Part shown: positions 6,099-8,194 of the stretch, piece by piece | Numbering within the stretch: position 1 is the first letter of the stretch | Layout: every line of letters begins with the position of its first letter | DNA from: an uncultured Acidobacteriota bacterium | GTDB lineage: Bacteria; Acidobacteriota; Blastocatellia; Pyrinomonadales; Pyrinomonadaceae | Length of the DNA stretch: 8,194 nucleotides | Assembly (NCBI GenBank): GCA_946480545.1 | Contig: CAMLKY010000063.1 | Span: forward strand, 1 to 8,194 | Direction: 5' to 3' | Program-made: the position numbers and the translations under genes | Notes under the pieces: model-generated | Told to the model about the DNA's origin: nothing | Database searches by the model: none | The model's input: the letters and a program-made list of their open reading frames with translations, nothing else

Positions 6099-6171
6099 AA
6101 TCGTAAATAGGAAATCGTCAATCGTGAAGAAACAGAAGAATCTATTTACGATTTACGATTCTCTATTTCCT
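6099..6171. repeat. Palindromic heptad-repeat cluster between BMC-H and BMC-P genes
   Basis: Four 7-mers beginning AAT run from 6099 to 6126 (AATCGTA, AATAGGA, AATCGTC, AATCGTG). Four 7-mers of opposite sense run from 6144 to 6171 (ATTTACG, ATTTACG, ATTCTCT, ATTTCCT). AATCGTAAATAG (6099-6110) and its exact complement (6142-6153) form a 12-bp stem. The last heptad overlaps the BMC-H stop codon (6170-6172). As an intra-operon hairpin it could affect mRNA stability or the ratio of hexamer to pentamer protein; this is inference. Confidence 0.8.
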
Positions 6172-6448
6172 ACCTCATTACGACGGGAAGCGTATCGTCA
6201 ACGGCGGAATGTGGGCGTGGAATGACATGGACACTGACAAGCTCACCGACGCGGCGAGCGGCAGCCGCTCCGGCATCTGTTGCAGCTTTTACTGCCGCGA
6301 CGTCGCCTCGAACAATTGCCGTGACAAACCCGGCCCCGATCTTTTCATAGCCGATGAGCTGTACGTTGGCTGCCTTTACCATGGCGTCGGCCGCCTCGAT
6401 CATCGCGACGAGGCCTTTGCACTCGACCATTCCTAATGCTTCCTGCAT
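6170..6448 (-). CDS. BMC-H hexameric microcompartment shell protein (PduA/EutM/CcmK family)
   Basis: A 92-residue single BMC domain protein that forms the hexameric facets of a microcompartment shell. It has [29 protein letters not shown], with the edge lysine at residue 25. The pore loop is KIGAG (residues 36-40; PduA-type KIGGG has Gly at the fourth position here replaced by Ala). The core strand [19 protein letters not shown] and the terminal VHVIPRPH follow. The ATG at 6448 is preceded by AGGAG (plus-strand 6458-6462) at 9 nt. It is the only BMC-H gene in the window and no BMC-T gene is seen. It follows the aldolase gene by 48 bp in the same direction. Confidence 0.93.
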   Translation of the reverse strand: MQEALGMVECKGLVAMIEAADAMVKAANVQLIGYEKIGAGFVTAIVRGDVAAVKAATDAGAAAARRVGELVSVHVIPRPHSAVDDTLPVVMR

Positions 6449-6496
6449 TTAATTTTGCTCCTGAGATCTACAGAGATTTCGAAAAGTGCTGCTAGT

Positions 6497-7291
6497 TTAA
6501 CCCAATTTCGCCGCCTGGCTCAAAAGATCTATCAACTCTTCACGAGTGAACGAGACCTTTCCGCCATTCAGACCGCCGTTGGCAGATTTATCGAGCGAAC
6601 ATGTGACCTCGGTCTCATGTAGATAGCCGCACGCCTGGCACCGGGCCTCTTCGGTAAGGTAGCCGGCCTTTTCGCGAATATTGATGAGTTTCTCGATCGC
6701 ATCTTTGGGCAGATCGTTCGCCCCTCCGAGCGCCTTTGCAAGGATAGCGATCTTCGCCGTGTGCTCGAGAGTTTCAAGGCGATCAAATGCCTGCCAGAGG
6801 TTTTCGCCATACGCCACCGCTCCGTGATTTGCCATCAGCAAAGCATTGTGATGCTTTACGAAAGGACGCATAGCCTCGGTCAGCTCATCCGTCGAAGGAG
6901 TCCCATAATCGGTAAGCGGGACGCATCCGAGCGTGAGTATCACTTCTGAAAGTATCGGCTTATCGATAGCGAGGCCGGCGACTGCAAACGCAGTCCCATG
7001 CGGTGGGTGGGCATGGCAGACGGCACGGATCTCCGGTCGTTCGCGATAGATCAGCAGATGCATCGCAAGTTCCGATGACGCACGCTTATCCGTCTTTGGC
7101 TTGCCTTCCATATCGGTCAGGGCAAGATCCGACGGTGCCATGCGGCCTTTGCACATCATCGTCGGTGTCGCGAGCACCGTGTTGTCATCGAGTCGGATAC
7201 TGACATTACCATCCGAAGAGACGACGTAGCTCCTCTCGTACAGCAGCCTTCCTATTTCACAAATAAGTTCGCGGGCTTGAGATTCGTCCAT
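6497..7291 (-). CDS. Class II aldolase (FucA/RhaD-like) with probable C-terminal encapsulation peptide
   Basis: A 264-residue protein from the ATG at 7291; a GTG at 7306 is in frame but lies inside a repeat. The zinc-dependent class II aldolase core is intact: DGNVSIRL, then catalytic Glu74 (SSELAMH), zinc ligands His93 and His95 (HAHPPHGTAF) and His156 (LMANHGAVAYG). Numbering is offset by one from fuculose-phosphate aldolase (E73, H92, H94, H155). Such enzymes split fuculose- or rhamnulose-1-phosphate into lactaldehyde and DHAP. Beyond the ~215-residue FucA length there is an extra region with C218-x2-C221 and Cys231. Then comes a flexible linker (SANGGLNGGK, ~236-245) and an amphipathic helix FTREELIDLLSQAAKLG, the layout of a microcompartment targeting peptide. 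It heads the shell gene cluster. The exact sugar phosphate cannot be told. No clear Shine-Dalgarno is visible. Confidence 0.85.
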   Translation of the reverse strand: MDESQARELICEIGRLLYERSYVVSSDGNVSIRLDDNTVLATPTMMCKGRMAPSDLALTDMEGKPKTDKRASSELAMHLLIYRERPEIRAVCHAHPPHGTAFAVAGLAIDKPILSEVILTLGCVPLTDYGTPSTDELTEAMRPFVKHHNALLMANHGAVAYGENLWQAFDRLETLEHTAKIAILAKALGGANDLPKDAIEKLINIREKAGYLTEEARCQACGYLHETEVTCSLDKSANGGLNGGKVSFTREELIDLLSQAAKLG

Positions 7292-7300
7292 AAACGAAGA

Positions 7301-7344
7301 AACCACAGATTAGCACACATCCATCTGTGCATTAACCTGTGGTT
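7301..7344. repeat. Long imperfect hairpin just upstream of the aldolase start
   Basis: AACCACAG (7301-7308) pairs with CTGTGGTT (7337-7344), TTA (7310-7312) with TAA (7333-7335), and GCACA (7313-7317) with TGTGC (7326-7330), leaving an 8-nt loop and small bulges. About 16 bp pair in total. It resembles dispersed CACAGATTA-type repeats seen in many bacterial genomes, and probably belongs with the other intergenic palindromes here. It lies 9 bases from the aldolase ATG and could form in the mRNA leader. Confidence 0.65.
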
Positions 7345-7365
7345 CGAGAGCTTGATGATCAGGAG

Positions 7366-7692
7366 CTATTCGATCGCGAAATCGTGTCGAGGATGCTTCG
7401 GCCGCTTCGGTGGTGTCGGCGGACGATGCTCCTTGAGCTCTACCGGGGGAACCGCATCCTGCAAAAACGTATCACTTTCCGCAACACGTCGCTTTAGATC
7501 CTTGTTCTCCCTTTCGAGATCGGCGATCGCCAGACGCATCTTATTGTGCTCGCGACAATGATTTGCACGGCGTGACTCGCGCCAGCTACTAAAGTTCGGG
7601 ACGATCGAAACGAAAAAGCTCGCGATAAAGAGCCCGGCGGCAAACGTAAGAACGAAAGGGATGATCCGCTTGAATAGTCCGATGTACAACAT
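7366..7692 (-). CDS. Small membrane protein with coiled coil and Pro-rich tail
   Basis: A 108-residue protein. The start at 7692 is supported by AGAGG (plus-strand 7702-7706) 9 nt upstream. Residues ~8-31 form one membrane helix (RIIPFVLTFAAGLFIASFFVSIV). A short basic stretch with Cys-46 follows, then a likely coiled coil (LAIADLERENKDLKRRVAE) and a C-terminal tail with PPTPPKRPKHPRH. This layout suggests a single-pass inner-membrane protein with a soluble coiled-coil region. Similar RIIPFVLTF-type proteins are, as I recall, frequent in acidobacterial genomes; function unknown. It points the same way as the aldolase, 74 bp upstream, with a hairpin between, so co-transcription is possible but uncertain. 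Confidence 0.7.
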   Translation of the reverse strand: MLYIGLFKRIIPFVLTFAAGLFIASFFVSIVPNFSSWRESRRANHCREHNKMRLAIADLERENKDLKRRVAESDTFLQDAVPPVELKEHRPPTPPKRPKHPRHDFAIE

Positions 7693-7908
7693 ACAACTTT
7701 ACCTCTTGTAAACTGCCAATTACTCTACGGCGACTTCCCCGTTTCGGTTTCAACTTATCGCCTTGGCTTCCATCTTAACTCTTTTGACGCCCGCCGAAAA
7801 GTTTTTTGACGGACAATAGGGAAAGCAAATTCGCCGGCCGCCGTATCGGTGAGACGTATCCAAACTCGGATTCGTTGCATTCGGCTCGCCGCCGGTGTGC
7901 TGCGTTCA

Positions 7909-7937
7909 TTGCGTTTCAGATTTGTATTTCCTATTCT
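7909..7937 (+). promoter_or_regulatory. Candidate sigma70-type promoter for ruvA
   Basis: TTGCGT (7909-7914) and TATTCT (7932-7937) are separated by exactly 17 bp. A start site 7-8 bases after the -10 box would fall at or just before the ruvA ATG (7945), giving a leaderless or nearly leaderless mRNA. That would fit the lack of any Shine-Dalgarno there. The rest of the ~250-bp divergent gap (7693-7908) shows no gene I can support. The match may be chance. Confidence 0.35.
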
Positions 7938-7944
7938 CTCTGCA

Positions 7945-8194
7945 ATGATCGGATTCCTCTCGGGCAAGATCCTGGAAAAGGACGCAAACTCCGTGATCGT
8001 CGACGTTAACGGAGTCGGATATGAGGTCTCGATCCCGCTCTCTACGTTCTATGAGCTAGGTGAGGTGGGCTCGGACATCCAGTTGCGTATCTTCACGCAT
8101 GTTCGTGAGGATGCGCTCCAGCTATTCGGATTCAAAACGACGCGTGAACGCGACATCTACCTGAAGCTGATATGGGTTCAGGGGATCGGCGCAA
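7945..8194 (+). CDS. ruvA: Holliday junction branch migration protein RuvA, N-terminal part (3' truncated by window)
   Basis: The frame is open from the ATG at 7945 to the window end; 83 residues are visible of about 200 normally. MIGFLSGKILEKDANSVIVDVNGVGYEVSIPL is the RuvA OB-fold domain I. The acidic-pin region follows as HVREDALQLFGFKTTRERDIYLKL, and WVQGIGA begins the first helix-hairpin-helix of domain II (usually VNGIGPK). RuvA tetramers bind Holliday junctions and load RuvB hexamers for branch migration in recombination and repair. The start is fixed by the universal N-terminal MIG motif. Its terminal position prevents checking for ruvB or ruvC. Confidence 0.93.
   Translation, partial: MIGFLSGKILEKDANSVIVDVNGVGYEVSIPLSTFYELGEVGSDIQLRIFTHVREDALQLFGFKTTRERDIYLKLIWVQGIGA

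Noticed and set aside
7781..7807. CTTTT...AAAAG hairpin followed by a T run as a terminator
   Set aside because: Only 5 A-T-rich base pairs, and there is no plus-strand gene upstream for it to terminate.
7755..7967. 70-codon minus-strand open frame in the ruvA upstream gap
   Set aside because: It would start inside ruvA, has no ribosome site, an Arg-rich composition and no recognisable motif. The overlapping plus-strand frame (7806-8009) is in a different frame from ruvA and also looks like noise.

Overview
This window looks like chromosomal DNA of a moderately GC-rich, Gram-negative-type bacterium. The best guess is Acidobacteriota, near Blastocatellia/Pyrinomonadales. That rests on the mix of a TPM-domain protein, LemA, a small membrane protein with a Pro-rich tail, a CarboxypepD_reg-TPR protein and a Planctomycetes/Verrucomicrobia-like (PVM-like) microcompartment set. 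No rRNA or other phylogenetic marker in the window confirms it.

The left part is on the plus strand (1-3462). It holds the 3' end of dnaX (clamp-loader tau/gamma), a secreted TPM-domain protein with a Gly/Trp-rich tail, a noncanonical nucleotidyltransferase-fold protein and a LemA-family lipoprotein. The dnaX fragment carries a nine-A run in which a shift into either other frame stops within a few codons, just after a strong hairpin. This is the hallmark of a slippage site producing a short gamma form. LemA ends 5 bp from a convergent gene, and its apparent terminator lies inside that convergent gene.

The middle and right part (3468-7692) is on the minus strand, read right to left. It starts with a small membrane/coiled-coil protein and a class II aldolase carrying a probable C-terminal encapsulation peptide. 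Then come a BMC-H shell protein, a BMC-P vertex protein, an exported CarboxypepD_reg-TPR protein and two more BMC-P proteins. A separate two-gene unit follows: an S23/four-helix-bundle protein overlapping a small Cys-motif protein. The shell and aldolase genes suggest a PVM-like microcompartment processing a sugar phosphate (fuculose- or rhamnulose-phosphate type) through lactaldehyde. The expected aldehyde dehydrogenase and PduL-type phosphotransacylase are not in the window.

The far right holds the start of ruvA on the plus strand, divergent from the small membrane protein gene across about 250 bp.

Three intergenic gaps (about 1934-2016, 4152-4227 and 6099-6171) hold different 7-bp-periodic repeats that reverse orientation at their centre, giving long hairpins. 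A fourth hairpin (7301-7344) sits at the aldolase start. These look like one class of dispersed repeat.
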